51,062 bases of DNA, from the NCBI GenBank assembly GCA_002753185.1, contig PDZX01000028.1, positions 1-51,062 of the forward strand, read 5' to 3'. The DNA comes from Magnetococcales bacterium WMHbin3. Its GTDB lineage: Bacteria; Pseudomonadota; Magnetococcia; Magnetococcales; Magnetaquicoccaceae. Every line of letters begins with the position of its first letter. Positions within the stretch are counted from its first letter, which is position 1. A model generated the notes under the pieces. It worked only from the letters and a program-made list of their open reading frames with translations. It was not told where the DNA came from and did no database searches. Positions 16,577-24,771 of this stretch are shown here, piece after piece. Both the position numbers and the translations under genes were made by a program.

Positions 16577-19015
16577 TCACGACCCGGAACGATCGAGGAG
16601 AAAACCGGCGATCGCAAGTGCCCGTTTGCGGCGCAACGCCTCGCGCGGCCTTTGCAACAGCACCCGGATCTCCTTGGTGAACTTGACGATGCCCAGCAAC
16701 CGGAGCCAGTCGGACAGGCGTTCCCGCTCGGCGGCGGTGAAGGGGAAATGGGCGGCATAGTGGGTCAGAAAGGCGTCGAAACGGGCAAAATCGGCTTGAT
16801 CGACATACTTGTCCGCCAGCGAAAACTCGATCCCGCCATCCAGGACATCGATCATGCGCGGGCCGAAAAAGCCATTGTTGAAATCGAAGAAGCGAACCGT
16901 GCCCGCCGCGTCGATGATGACGTTCTTGGGGGTGACGTCGCCGTGACAGTGCAAGGCCGGACTGGTGGCGAACAGCGCCTGACGCCAGGCGGGATCCAGA
17001 CAGGGCGCGGCCAGGGGGGCGAGACGGTCGAATGTGGGTATCAAGTTGGCTGGCAGCGCCGGATCGCGGCGATAGATGTCGAAGTAAGGCAACCAGATCA
17101 GACAGGTACCCTCGAACAGGAACGACTGCGGCGCATCCAGCGGGGCCTGCTCCTGCACCCGGTGAATGGTGGCCAAGGCCGGACAGATGCGATCCAGGGG
17201 ATATTCCGGACGGGATTGGGGTTCGCCGTCGATGCGGTCGTAGAGCAGGGCCGGCAACCCCTCCACGGTGACGACGTCCCCGTCGATGGCGGGAATCACC
17301 CCGGCGGTGGCCACGCCCCTGGCCACCAGGGCGGTGATGAACCGGGCCTCGTAACGGGCATGCTCGGCGACCCGCGCGCTTTGATAATTGCCCGCCACCT
17401 TGAAGCATTTCAAGATGGCATCCTTGTCCGTGGCAGTCACCCGGTAAAGGAGATTTTCGGTGGCCACCCGCATGGATTGCACGCTAGCCCCAGCGAAACC
17501 GGTATACAATTCGGTGATGCGCTCCCCCATATTCGTTACCGGTTCACAAGGTTTGACCTCCCCGTCCCGGACCCGGTCATAAAAGAGCAACGCCCCGAAT
17601 TTGCGCAAAAAGGCCTCTTTTTGCGCATCCTTCCCCTGGGAGGGAAAAAAGAGATAGGCATCGACCAGGTGATGGGTGAACGGCAGGTTGGGATGCCGGG
17701 CGCTCCACTCGCCCGTGTCCCGCAACAAAGGGATCCGGGTGATGTGATAGACTGCGCACCCGCTGGAGGAGTCCGGGTTGACGAGCCGCCACTCCGAGGG
17801 GATCTCCTTTTCCCGCTCCGGATGGATCTCCACCAGGATGTCGATGTCCGAGCCGAGCTTGGCCTGGGGGCCATGGACGAACGGGGCCAGATAACAGCCC
17901 ATTTCCCGGCGCAGGGCCGACCCCATGAGGTGGATGCGCTCCACCGCCGGACAGGCCGCCACCACCGTGCGCAGGGATGCCGCGACCTGGCGCAGGATCT
18001 CCTCCTGATCGCGGGCCTCGTACACCACCTTGCCCGGTTTGATAAAAGAAAGCCCCAGCCGATCCAGCAGCGCGCTCCAGGCCTTGTACAACACCCTGGC
18101 CTCGTCCGGCCCGGCACGTCCGGCGCCATCATGGGGAAAGATCACCCGTCCGCTGTCCGGGACGTACAACCAGCCCAGGGGATCGGTCTCCACCGGCGCG
18201 GGATGGTGGTCCCGCAGGGCGTAATAGAGGTCCAGGACCTGGCACTTGATGCGATTGAGCAGATTGACATCCATGCCGGTTCCCTGGCGAGCGAGGAAAT
18301 CGGCCAGCCGTTCGGTACGGCTCAGGCCACGCCAGCGCCGGTAGTCACGAGGCGCGGTTCGGGGATCCGCACGCACCGTCACCGTCAGCCGGCTGCCCAG
18401 ATAACGGGTCACGCCAACGGCCCCCGGTTCTGCGGTGAAACCGATCAGCTTGAAGATCTCCCGCACCTTGGGGAGGTGATAGGCGGCCACGGAGAGGGCC
18501 AACACCTCATCCGGCCGGTTGCCGGCGTCCAACTGGCAATCCAGGTCGTTGGCCTCCAGCAGTTCCATGACCTCGGAGTAGATGGAGGCGCACGGGGCAT
18601 CCGGATCGACGGACTGGAGATGGCGCAACAAGCGGCGGAAATCCGGCGCGTCGATGAGGAACTTGCAGTTGCGGTAATGGAGATGATAACCGTCGCTGCA
18701 CTCCTCCAGGGAGACGCGCCGGGGGTGATACTTGACGCCGGTTTGCAGGCGGGAGTCGGTCCAGATGCGCACATCCTCCTGATTGGCGTTGGCGAGCTTG
18801 CCGTCCTGGTAGTTCTTCTCCCGGATGACGGCGAGCAATTCGGCGGACTGCTTGCCGAAGGCGGCGCAGATCTCCTCGAATTCACTCCGGCCCAGCTCGA
18901 TGCGCAGGTCGCGGTAGTGAATATGGATATTCTCCTCCATGTCGAGGAAGAAATTCCCGTGCCTAGGCTTTTCCAGGATTTCGCCCCGGAACAGGAGCTT
19001 TTTGATCACGCCCAT
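16577..19015 (-). CDS. Nucleotidyltransferase / aminoglycoside-phosphotransferase-like fusion protein
   Basis: This 812-residue protein has no name I recognise. Residues 29-60 and 109-135 repeat a similar pattern (I-H-Y-R-D-L-R-I and L-H-Y-R-N-C-K-F), suggesting an internal duplication in a novel N-terminal domain. Around 362-400 it has minimal nucleotidyltransferase motifs: G-S-A-L-R-R and D-I-D-I-L-V-E. From about 515 to 790 it looks like an APH/choline-kinase fold: the catalytic H-G-D-V-T-P-K-N at 691-698 and D-F-N-N-G at 711-715. So it could transfer a nucleotidyl group and a phosphate to the same or linked small substrate, perhaps a sugar, polyol or headgroup. It sits 29 bp after PPK2 and 6 bp before the metalloprotease. 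Both catalytic motif sets look intact. Confidence 0.7.
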   Translation of the reverse strand: MGVIKKLLFRGEILEKPRHGNFFLDMEENIHIHYRDLRIELGRSEFEEICAAFGKQSAELLAVIREKNYQDGKLANANQEDVRIWTDSRLQTGVKYHPRRVSLEECSDGYHLHYRNCKFLIDAPDFRRLLRHLQSVDPDAPCASIYSEVMELLEANDLDCQLDAGNRPDEVLALSVAAYHLPKVREIFKLIGFTAEPGAVGVTRYLGSRLTVTVRADPRTAPRDYRRWRGLSRTERLADFLARQGTGMDVNLLNRIKCQVLDLYYALRDHHPAPVETDPLGWLYVPDSGRVIFPHDGAGRAGPDEARVLYKAWSALLDRLGLSFIKPGKVVYEARDQEEILRQVAASLRTVVAACPAVERIHLMGSALRREMGCYLAPFVHGPQAKLGSDIDILVEIHPEREKEIPSEWRLVNPDSSSGCAVYHITRIPLLRDTGEWSARHPNLPFTHHLVDAYLFFPSQGKDAQKEAFLRKFGALLFYDRVRDGEVKPCEPVTNMGERITELYTGFAGASVQSMRVATENLLYRVTATDKDAILKCFKVAGNYQSARVAEHARYEARFITALVARGVATAGVIPAIDGDVVTVEGLPALLYDRIDGEPQSRPEYPLDRICPALATIHRVQEQAPLDAPQSFLFEGTCLIWLPYFDIYRRDPALPANLIPTFDRLAPLAAPCLDPAWRQALFATSPALHCHGDVTPKNVIIDAAGTVRFFDFNNGFFGPRMIDVLDGGIEFSLADKYVDQADFARFDAFLTHYAAHFPFTAAERERLSDWLRLLGIVKFTKEIRVLLQRPREALRRKRALAIAGFLLDRSGS

Positions 19016-19044
19016 TGGGTTGCGCCTCTTTGTGCGTCAGTGGA

Positions 19045-19899
19045 TCAGACCCGCCCGATCTCCTCCTCGACGGTCTGGATGATGCCCGGATCGAGAGTCA
19101 GCAGCGCGTCGTCCCTGCCGTCGTAGTCGAACTGGCGCAGGAAATGGCGGATGCTGTTGATGCGGGCCAGTTTCTTGTTGTCCGAGCGGACCACGGTCCA
19201 GGGCGAAGTGGGGAAATTGGTCAGGCGCAACATGTCGTCGCGGGCGACGGAGTAGTGATCCCAGTGATCGAGCGCCTCCTGGTCCACGGGGCTGAGCTTC
19301 CAGACCTTGAGGGGATCGGTTTCGCGGGAGTGGAACCGTTTTTCCTGGGAGGCGCGCGCCACCGAGAACCAGAACTTGGTCAGATGGATCCCCGACTCCA
19401 CCAGCATGGCTTCCAGGTGGGGGACCTGGCGATGGAACTCCTCGATCTGTTCCGGCTGGCAGAAGCCCATGACCCGTTCCACGCCGGGCCGGTTGTACCA
19501 GCTGCGGTCGAAGAAGACGATCTCGCCGCCGTGGGGGAGATGGGTGATGTAGCGCTGGAAGTACCACTGGGTCCTTTCCTGATCCGTGGGTTTCTCCAGG
19601 GCCACGACCCGGACGATACGGGGGCTGAGGAATTCGGTGAAACGCTTGATGGTTCCCCCCTTGCCGGCGGCGTCCCGCCCCTCGAAGATGGCCATCACCT
19701 TGATCTTGTTGGTCACGACCCACTGCTGGAGCTTGACCAGTTCCTGCTGCAAGGGGGTGACGATATTGAGATAGTCCTTTTCGTGCAACAGTTTGACGAT
19801 CTCCGCCTCGCGGCCCCTGACCAGATCCTCGAAGGGGAGGTGGGCATGATGGAGGGCGTTGGGTTGGTCGACGGGTGGGGTGGGAGTTTGTTCTTCCAT
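19045..19899 (-). CDS. ppk2: Polyphosphate kinase 2 (PPK2)
   Basis: This 284-residue protein uses polyphosphate to phosphorylate nucleotides, or runs the reverse reaction. Family hallmarks are the Walker A segment F-E-G-R-D-A-A-G-K-G-G near residue 73, the D-R-S-W-Y-N-R Walker B/lid block near 131, and P-F-E-D-L-V near the start. Length is normal for one-domain class I PPK2. The ATG at 19899 is preceded by AAGGAGC. It is the first gene of a three-gene minus-strand operon and is divergent from a Nudix gene. Nucleotide preference (GDP or ADP) cannot be read from this sequence. Confidence 0.95.
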   Translation of the reverse strand: MEEQTPTPPVDQPNALHHAHLPFEDLVRGREAEIVKLLHEKDYLNIVTPLQQELVKLQQWVVTNKIKVMAIFEGRDAAGKGGTIKRFTEFLSPRIVRVVALEKPTDQERTQWYFQRYITHLPHGGEIVFFDRSWYNRPGVERVMGFCQPEQIEEFHRQVPHLEAMLVESGIHLTKFWFSVARASQEKRFHSRETDPLKVWKLSPVDQEALDHWDHYSVARDDMLRLTNFPTSPWTVVRSDNKKLARINSIRHFLRQFDYDGRDDALLTLDPGIIQTVEEEIGRV

Positions 19900-19968
19900 G
19901 GAAGGTGCTCCTTGTGAAAGTATCTGATGAAGAAGAGCGACGGTTCATGCTATCCAACTTGGCGCGGG

Positions 19969-19998
19969 TTGTCGAGTTGCCCTGATTATTGCTATGCT
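19969..19998 (+). promoter_or_regulatory. Candidate sigma70 promoter for the Nudix gene
   Basis: TTGTCG (19969-19974), an 18-bp spacer and TATGCT (19993-19998) with an upstream TGC giving an extended -10. It predicts a start near 20005, about 40 bp before the GTG start codon. Confidence 0.45.
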
Positions 19999-20043
19999 GT
20001 CCGGTGAGCAAGCAACGCATGACGCCAGCCAGGAGGTGGAGCC

Positions 20044-20460
20044 GTGAGCCGATATCCGGATTACTACTACAACCAGTCCGCAGTGATTCCCGTGCGGGGG
20101 AGCGGGCAGGAGTTGCGCATTCTGCTGATCACCTCCCGTTCCGGCAAGCGCTGGGTGATTCCCAAGGGGATCATCGAACCCGATCTCTCCCCGGCGGAGT
20201 CGGCGGCCAAGGAGGCCATGGAGGAGGCGGGCATCGCCGGGGAGGTCAGGCCGGAACCCATCGGCCGTTATCAATACGACAAATGGGGTGGGACCTGCGA
20301 GGCGCGGGTCTTCGTGATGCGCGTTGACGAGGTGCGCGAACAGTGGCTGGAGAGCTTCCGCAAGCGGGGCTGGTTCACCCTGGAGGAGGCGTTGCGGCGG
20401 GTGCAGGAGGATGATCTGAAAAAGATCATGCGCCGGCTGCCGGAATTCCTGTCCGCCTGA
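20044..20460 (+). CDS. Nudix hydrolase, diphosphoinositol-polyphosphatase-like
   Basis: This 138-residue Nudix protein starts at GTG 20044, with AGGAGG 8 bp upstream deciding the start. The Nudix box is recognisable but slightly expanded: W-V-I-P-K-G-I-I-E-P-D, then E-S-A-A-K-E-A-M-E-E-A-G-I, with Lys for the usual Arg. The P-K-G opening and short size are like the diphosphoinositol polyphosphate/Ap6A hydrolase group. Some members of that group also cleave polyphosphate, and the gene is divergent from PPK2; a link is inference. The alpha/beta hydrolase gene follows after 5 bp. Confidence 0.88.
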   Translation: MSRYPDYYYNQSAVIPVRGSGQELRILLITSRSGKRWVIPKGIIEPDLSPAESAAKEAMEEAGIAGEVRPEPIGRYQYDKWGGTCEARVFVMRVDEVREQWLESFRKRGWFTLEEALRRVQEDDLKKIMRRLPEFLSA

Positions 20461-20465
20461 AGCCC

Positions 20466-21290
20466 ATGGCGCGTTTGCGACGGCCCTTGCGGTGGTTTGT
20501 ACTGGTCGTGCTGTTGGCGTATGCCGGGGTGGGGGGATATCTTTACCTGTTCCAGGAGCGGATGGTGTTCCGTTCCGGCCAGCCGGTCACGGCCACGCCT
20601 GCGGATTGGGGCATGGCGTTCGAGGAGGTCCGCTTCGCCAGCGAGGGGCTGGAGCTGAACGGCTGGTGGTTGCCCGGAGAGGCGGGCCGGCCTTTGTTGT
20701 TGTTCATGCACGGCAACACCAGCGTGCTCTCCGGGTTGCGGGGGCACATCGAGCTGTTCCGGCGTTTGGGGGTGGAGCAGTTTCTGTTCGACTACCGGGG
20801 CTATGGGCGCAGCGCGGGGAGTCCTTCCGAGGCCGGGGTGTATGCCGACGCATTGGCGGCCTGGGCGTATCTGACCAACACGCGGGGCGTGGATCCGGGG
20901 CGGATCGTGCTTTACGGCCACTCCCTGGGTGGTGGGGCGGCGACCTGGCTGGCGACGCGACATCCCCCGGCGGCCCTGATCCTGGAGGGGAGTTTCACCT
21001 CGATTCCCGACGTGGGGGCCGGGCGCTACCCCTTTCTGCCGATCCGATGGATGAGCCGCATCTTTTTCGACAATCTGGACCGCATGCCCAGGATCGGGGC
21101 GCCGTTGTTGATCCTGCACAGCCGGGACGACAAGACCATCCCCTTCCGGCACGCCGAGGTGTTGCTGTCTGCGTCCGGCAGCCGCGCAAAGACGCTTCTC
21201 CCCACGCACGGGAACCACAACACCAGCGTCAGCCAGGGCGGCAAGGAGGTCGAGGAGGGGTTGCGGCGGTTTCTTGACGACGAACAGTGA
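20466..21290 (+). CDS. Membrane-anchored alpha/beta hydrolase with altered C terminus
   Basis: This 274-residue serine hydrolase has an N-terminal membrane anchor (residues 10-29). The nucleophile elbow G-H-S-L-G-G places Ser at about 144, the oxyanion H-G-N-T lies near 78, D-D-K-T carries a likely acid residue, and a His occurs near the C-terminal T-H-G-N-H. It resembles YhfR/BEM46-type hydrolases. Its last residues, F-L-D-D-E-Q, differ from the other genomic copy of this 3' end (F-L-D-G-N-K at 23987). The restriction-modification insertion appears to have replaced its original tail while leaving nearly the whole protein intact. The substrate is unknown. Confidence 0.85.
   Translation: MARLRRPLRWFVLVVLLAYAGVGGYLYLFQERMVFRSGQPVTATPADWGMAFEEVRFASEGLELNGWWLPGEAGRPLLLFMHGNTSVLSGLRGHIELFRRLGVEQFLFDYRGYGRSAGSPSEAGVYADALAAWAYLTNTRGVDPGRIVLYGHSLGGGAATWLATRHPPAALILEGSFTSIPDVGAGRYPFLPIRWMSRIFFDNLDRMPRIGAPLLILHSRDDKTIPFRHAEVLLSASGSRAKTLLPTHGNHNTSVSQGGKEVEEGLRRFLDDEQ
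20878..21277 (+). repeat. Direct repeat copy 1 (3' part of hydrolase gene)
   Basis: This is the left copy of an almost 400-bp direct repeat. It shares all but about eight substitutions and one small indel with 23574-23974, roughly 97-98 percent identity by eye. It ends within the hydrolase stop region where the restriction endonuclease frame begins. Confidence 0.93.
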
Positions 21291-21978
21291 CATTCCAACC
21301 TTCGTCAAGACCATCGAAGACAAAAAAAGCCTGCCACACCGCATGGCTGCCCGCGAAGCAGATGCACAATTGGTCAAGATTGCCGCTATCATTGGTCGTA
21401 TGACCGACCCTGATATTTTCGTCTGGCTTGACCGTTCTGAACCGCCCAATACTGCCGAACTGCATCGTGCAGCGACGATTATCGCCGATCGTCTGTGCGG
21501 AGCCGTGGCAAACCCAATCATTCGTAACGCTCAAGAAAAACGTCAACTGGCCGCAATCAAGTCATGGCTTGAAGAGCAGGGTTACAGGCAGCTAATCTCC
21601 GGCGATGGAATCAAATTCGATACAATGCCAATCGGCACATTCAGCTTCCGTATGAATGTTCCGGTCACGCTGGAAAACGGAACACGCTCCGTCAACATTC
21701 CGGTTGATGCCGTCATCATGCCAAAGACAGCCACACTTGGCGACCTTCCTGTATTTTTCGAGGCCAAATCCGCCGGTGACTTCACCAACGTCAACAAACG
21801 CCGCAAGGAAGAAGCTGCCAAAATGGGGCAACTACGCAGCACTTACGGGGAGGAAGTTCGCTTTAATCTGTTCCTGTGCGGGTATTTCGATAGCGGCTAT
21901 CTCGGCTATGAAGCCGCCGAGGGAATCGACTGGGTTTGGGAGCACCGGATCAACGATTTGTCCCATTTTGGAATCTGA
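21274..21978 (+). CDS. XamI-like type II restriction endonuclease
   Basis: This 234-residue protein resembles XamI-family endonucleases, which cleave GTCGAC; specificity here is inferred, not seen. A PD-(D/E)XK-like core is visible: Asp145 in N-I-P-V-D-A-V-I-M-P and E-A-K at 163-165. The C-terminal block F-L-C-G-Y-F-D-S-G-Y-L and W-E-H-R-I-N-D-L is strongly family-like. The only start that covers the whole frame is TTG at 21274, which overlaps the hydrolase stop by 17 bp. The next Met is at 21343. The N terminus may be truncated or newly built at the insertion junction. GC content is visibly lower than the flanking genes. The methyltransferase follows after 2 bp. Confidence 0.75.
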   Translation: MTTNSDIPTFVKTIEDKKSLPHRMAAREADAQLVKIAAIIGRMTDPDIFVWLDRSEPPNTAELHRAATIIADRLCGAVANPIIRNAQEKRQLAAIKSWLEEQGYRQLISGDGIKFDTMPIGTFSFRMNVPVTLENGTRSVNIPVDAVIMPKTATLGDLPVFFEAKSAGDFTNVNKRRKEEAAKMGQLRSTYGEEVRFNLFLCGYFDSGYLGYEAAEGIDWVWEHRINDLSHFGI

Positions 21979-23573
21979 CCATGATGCCGAATTTTCACAA
22001 GCTCGAACCACAGCGTGTCGCTCTACAGGCCGATCTTGATCAAAAGAAGAGTCTGACCGAAAGAAACAAACTGGGGCAATTCTCGACTCCCTTCCCGCTT
22101 GCTCAAGAAATATTGCGCCATGCGGATCGCTTATTGCCTGCAGGCCCCGTGCGGTTCCTTGATCCGGCCTTTGGCACCGGAGCATTCTATTCCGCACTGC
22201 GCAACGTCTATCCGAACAACCGCATCATCGAAGCTGTCGGCTTCGAGATCGATACCCATTATGGATACCCAGCCTGCGCCTTATGGAACGAAACCGGGCT
22301 AAACCTGCGCATGACTGATTTCACCAGGCAAACCCCAGAACCGCGTTTCAACCTTCTGATCTGCAACCCGCCTTATGTACGACATCACCATCTGACCACC
22401 GATGACAAAGATCGATTGCAACGCCTCACCGCAGAACGCTGCAATATCCGCATTAATGGTCTTGCCGGCCTTTATTGCCACTTCATTGGCCTGTCTCATG
22501 CTTGGCTCGCCGAGGACGCCATAGCTGGCTGGCTCATTCCGAGCGAATTCATGGATGTGAATTATGGTGTTGCAATCAAGCATTATCTCTTGGAAAAGGT
22601 CACACTCCTGCACATTCATCGCTTCGATCCGAAAGATGTGCAGTTTTCTGATGCACTAGTATCATCAGCTATCGTCTGGTTCCGCAACGCTCCACCCCCA
22701 CACAACCATACAGTCGACTTCAGCTTCGGCGGCACATTATCAATGCCTGCTCAAATGCGTTCGATACCGGTTCAGGCCCTCGCCCAAGAGCCAAAATGGA
22801 CTCGCTTTCCCGCTGCCGGTATCCGTCTGCATCCATCGGGGCCGATCCTGTCCGATTTCTTCCGCATCAAGCGCGGTATCGCCACTGGAAACAACAGCTT
22901 CTTCATCTTGTCCGATGACGAAGTCGAATCACGAAATCTGCCACGAGATGCTTTCCGACCGATCCTGCCCAGCCCACGCCATGTCGATGCCGACGAAGTT
23001 GCAGCCGACGACGTTGGCAACCCCCTGCTCGACCGAAGACTATTTTTGCTGGATTCGCGCATGAGTGAGGCGGAAATCGCCCGCCATCAGCCGCCTTTGT
23101 TGCGATACCTGGAAGAAGGTAAGCGCCAGGGAGTGCCAGAAACCTATCTATGCCGACACCGTTCCCCCTGGTATGCACAGGAAGACCGACCGGCAGCGCC
23201 TATCGTTTGCACTTATCTCGGTCGTAGCAACAGTAAATGCGGACGGCCTTTTCGCTTTATCCTGAATCATTCAAGGGCAACCATAACAAATGTCTATCTC
23301 GCCATGTATCCGACCCCGACCCTGTCTGCTGCCATGTGCAAAGACAGGCATCTGATCCGGCGGATATGGGCAGCACTAAACCGAATCACCCCGGCGCAGC
23401 TTCTTGGCGAAGGCCGCGTCTATGGCGGCGGTCTGCATAAGCTGGAACCAAGAGAACTGGCGAACGTGCCTGGCGAGTCGATTGCCGCGCTCTTGCCCGC
23501 CCAATACCGACCGATGCGACAAGAAAGATTGCCGATTTAGCAGCCACGAGACAAAGCAGGAGCCGATCCCATG
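21275..23573 (+). mobile_element. Restriction-modification insertion flanked by long direct repeats
   Basis: About 2.3 kb of lower-GC sequence holding an endonuclease and a methyltransferase gene interrupts the hydrolase gene near its 3' end. Copies of about 400 bp of that gene lie on each side (20878-21277 and 23574-23974). No transposase, integrase or terminal inverted repeat is visible, so this fits insertion with long target duplication as reported for R-M genes. Recombination between the repeats would delete the element and restore the gene. Confidence 0.85.
21981..23540 (+). CDS. N6-adenine DNA methyltransferase (R-M partner)
   Basis: This 519-residue gamma-class type II methyltransferase has S-adenosylmethionine motif I D-P-A-F-G-T-G-A-F (61-69), catalytic N-P-P-Y (129-132) and a preceding Q-F-S-T-P (34-38), as in TaqI/Eco57I-type enzymes. 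The C-terminal part is a target-recognition region with several conserved-looking C-x-x-H-R and N-R-I-T-P segments. I start it at ATG 21981, 2 bp after the endonuclease stop; translation is probably coupled. An upstream in-frame TTG would overlap the endonuclease. Base composition differs from neighbours, indicating recent gain. It should protect the host from the adjacent XamI-like enzyme. Confidence 0.9.
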   Translation: MMPNFHKLEPQRVALQADLDQKKSLTERNKLGQFSTPFPLAQEILRHADRLLPAGPVRFLDPAFGTGAFYSALRNVYPNNRIIEAVGFEIDTHYGYPACALWNETGLNLRMTDFTRQTPEPRFNLLICNPPYVRHHHLTTDDKDRLQRLTAERCNIRINGLAGLYCHFIGLSHAWLAEDAIAGWLIPSEFMDVNYGVAIKHYLLEKVTLLHIHRFDPKDVQFSDALVSSAIVWFRNAPPPHNHTVDFSFGGTLSMPAQMRSIPVQALAQEPKWTRFPAAGIRLHPSGPILSDFFRIKRGIATGNNSFFILSDDEVESRNLPRDAFRPILPSPRHVDADEVAADDVGNPLLDRRLFLLDSRMSEAEIARHQPPLLRYLEEGKRQGVPETYLCRHRSPWYAQEDRPAAPIVCTYLGRSNSKCGRPFRFILNHSRATITNVYLAMYPTPTLSAAMCKDRHLIRRIWAALNRITPAQLLGEGRVYGGGLHKLEPRELANVPGESIAALLPAQYRPMRQERLPI

Positions 23574-23987
23574 ACACGCGGGGCGTGGATCCGGGGCGGA
23601 TCGTGCTTTACGGCCACTCCCTGGGTGGTGGGGCGGCGACTTGGCTGGCGACGCGACATCCTCCGGCGGCCCTGATCCTGGAGGGGAGTTTCACCTCGAT
23701 TCCCGACGTGGGGGCCGGGCGCTACCCCTTTTAAGCCGATCCGGTGGATGAGCCGCATCTTTTTCGACAATCTGGACCGCATGCCCAGGATCGGGGCGCC
23801 GTTGTTGATCCTGCACAGCCGGGACGACAAGACCATCCCCTTCCGGCACGCCGAGGTGTTGCTGGCTGCGTCCGGCAGCCGCGCAAAGACGCTTCTCCCC
23901 ACGCACGGGAGCCACAACATCAGCGTCAGCCAGGGCGGCAGGGATGTCGAGGAGGGGTTGCGGCGGTTTCTCGATGGTAACAAATAA
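23574..23987 (+). pseudogene. Duplicated 3' fragment of alpha/beta hydrolase gene (copy 2)
   Basis: This is the right copy of the target duplication. It covers the last third of the hydrolase and ends with its own stop in F-L-D-G-N-K, probably the original 3' end of the gene. Where copy 1 reads ttt-ctg-ccg, this copy reads ttt-taa, producing an in-frame stop and a +1 shift near 23733. A short open frame from 23748 retains the last 79 codons but lacks the nucleophile elbow. Non-functional. Confidence 0.9.
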
Positions 23988-24089
23988 AGATCATTTTCGA
24001 AAAGACGGCATCATCCTTGTGGACGGGATCGGCCAAAATCGGCTAATATACTCGGAAATCGCGTTTTGCCTTCCAGAAGGGGATCTCCC

Positions 24090-24749
24090 ATGACCGGTCT
24101 TGCATTCGATACCTTGCGGTACACCAAACGCTTGCGGGAGGTTGGCGTTCCCGAACCCCAGGCGGAAGTTCAGGCGGAACTCCTGGCGGAAGCCTTGGCG
24201 GATCGACTCGCGACCAAGGAGGACTTGGCCAAGGTAGACGCGAATCTGAAGCTGGCTATCAAGGAACTGGACGTAAAACTGACACAAGATATTAAAAATC
24301 TGGATGTAAAACTTACGAAAGATATCAAAGATCTGGAAGCAAAGCTTACGAAAGATATAAAGGATCTGGAAGCAAAGCTTACGAAAGAGATCAAAGATGT
24401 AGAAGCAAAACTTACAAAAGATATCAAAGATGTAGAAGTAAAATTGACGCGGGAGATGAAAGAACTGGAAGTTAAACTGACGCGGGAGATGAAAGAACTG
24501 GAAGTTAAACTGACGCAGGAGATCAAGGCATTGGACACCAAGATCGAAACCACCAAGGCCGACACCATCAAATGGACAGCGGGCATGTTCGTGGCCCAGA
24601 CCGCATTGATCATCGGCGCCATGTTCGGGGTGATGCGGATCAACCAACCGCCGCCGCAAGCCCCATTCGTTCAGGAGATGCGCATGCCCGCCCCGGCCCA
24701 ACCGGCACCACCACCCCACAGCCAGGGAGCGCCTTCCCAAGCCAGGTGA
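24090..24749 (+). CDS. Coiled-coil protein with 11-residue repeats and C-terminal membrane segment
   Basis: This 219-residue protein resembles DUF1640/CCDC90-like proteins: an N-terminal head (F-D-T-L-R-Y-T-K-R-L, A-L-A-D-R-L-A-T-K-E-D-L), a long coiled coil and one transmembrane segment near residues 168-190, then a Pro-rich tail. The ATG at 24090 has AAGGGG upstream. The coiled coil is built from eight to nine consecutive 11-residue units such as I-K-D-L-E-A-K-L-T-K-D. Their codons are AT-rich and very similar, so the array probably expanded by slippage. The role is unknown; relatives are small membrane coiled-coil proteins common near mobile or phage-like genes. Confidence 0.82.
   Translation: MTGLAFDTLRYTKRLREVGVPEPQAEVQAELLAEALADRLATKEDLAKVDANLKLAIKELDVKLTQDIKNLDVKLTKDIKDLEAKLTKDIKDLEAKLTKEIKDVEAKLTKDIKDVEVKLTREMKELEVKLTREMKELEVKLTQEIKALDTKIETTKADTIKWTAGMFVAQTALIIGAMFGVMRINQPPPQAPFVQEMRMPAPAQPAPPPHSQGAPSQAR
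24258..24554 (+). repeat. In-frame 33-bp tandem repeats (hendecad coiled coil)
   Basis: About nine 33-bp units run without spacers; the neighbours near 24290-24400 and 24440-24510 are nearly identical to each other. Each encodes one 11-residue unit, so unit gain or loss would change the coiled-coil length without a frameshift. This is not a CRISPR array: units are contiguous and translated. Confidence 0.9.
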
Positions 24750-24771
24750 GGATCCCTCCGCAGGCGTGGGT

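Noticed and set aside
23748-23987. A separate 79-codon gene
   Set aside because: It is the decayed end of the duplicated hydrolase gene, with no start context of its own and no catalytic elbow.
24258-24554. A regular 33-bp repeat array that could suggest CRISPR
   Set aside because: Units are contiguous without spacers and encode an 11-residue coiled-coil period inside a clear gene; no cas gene is present.
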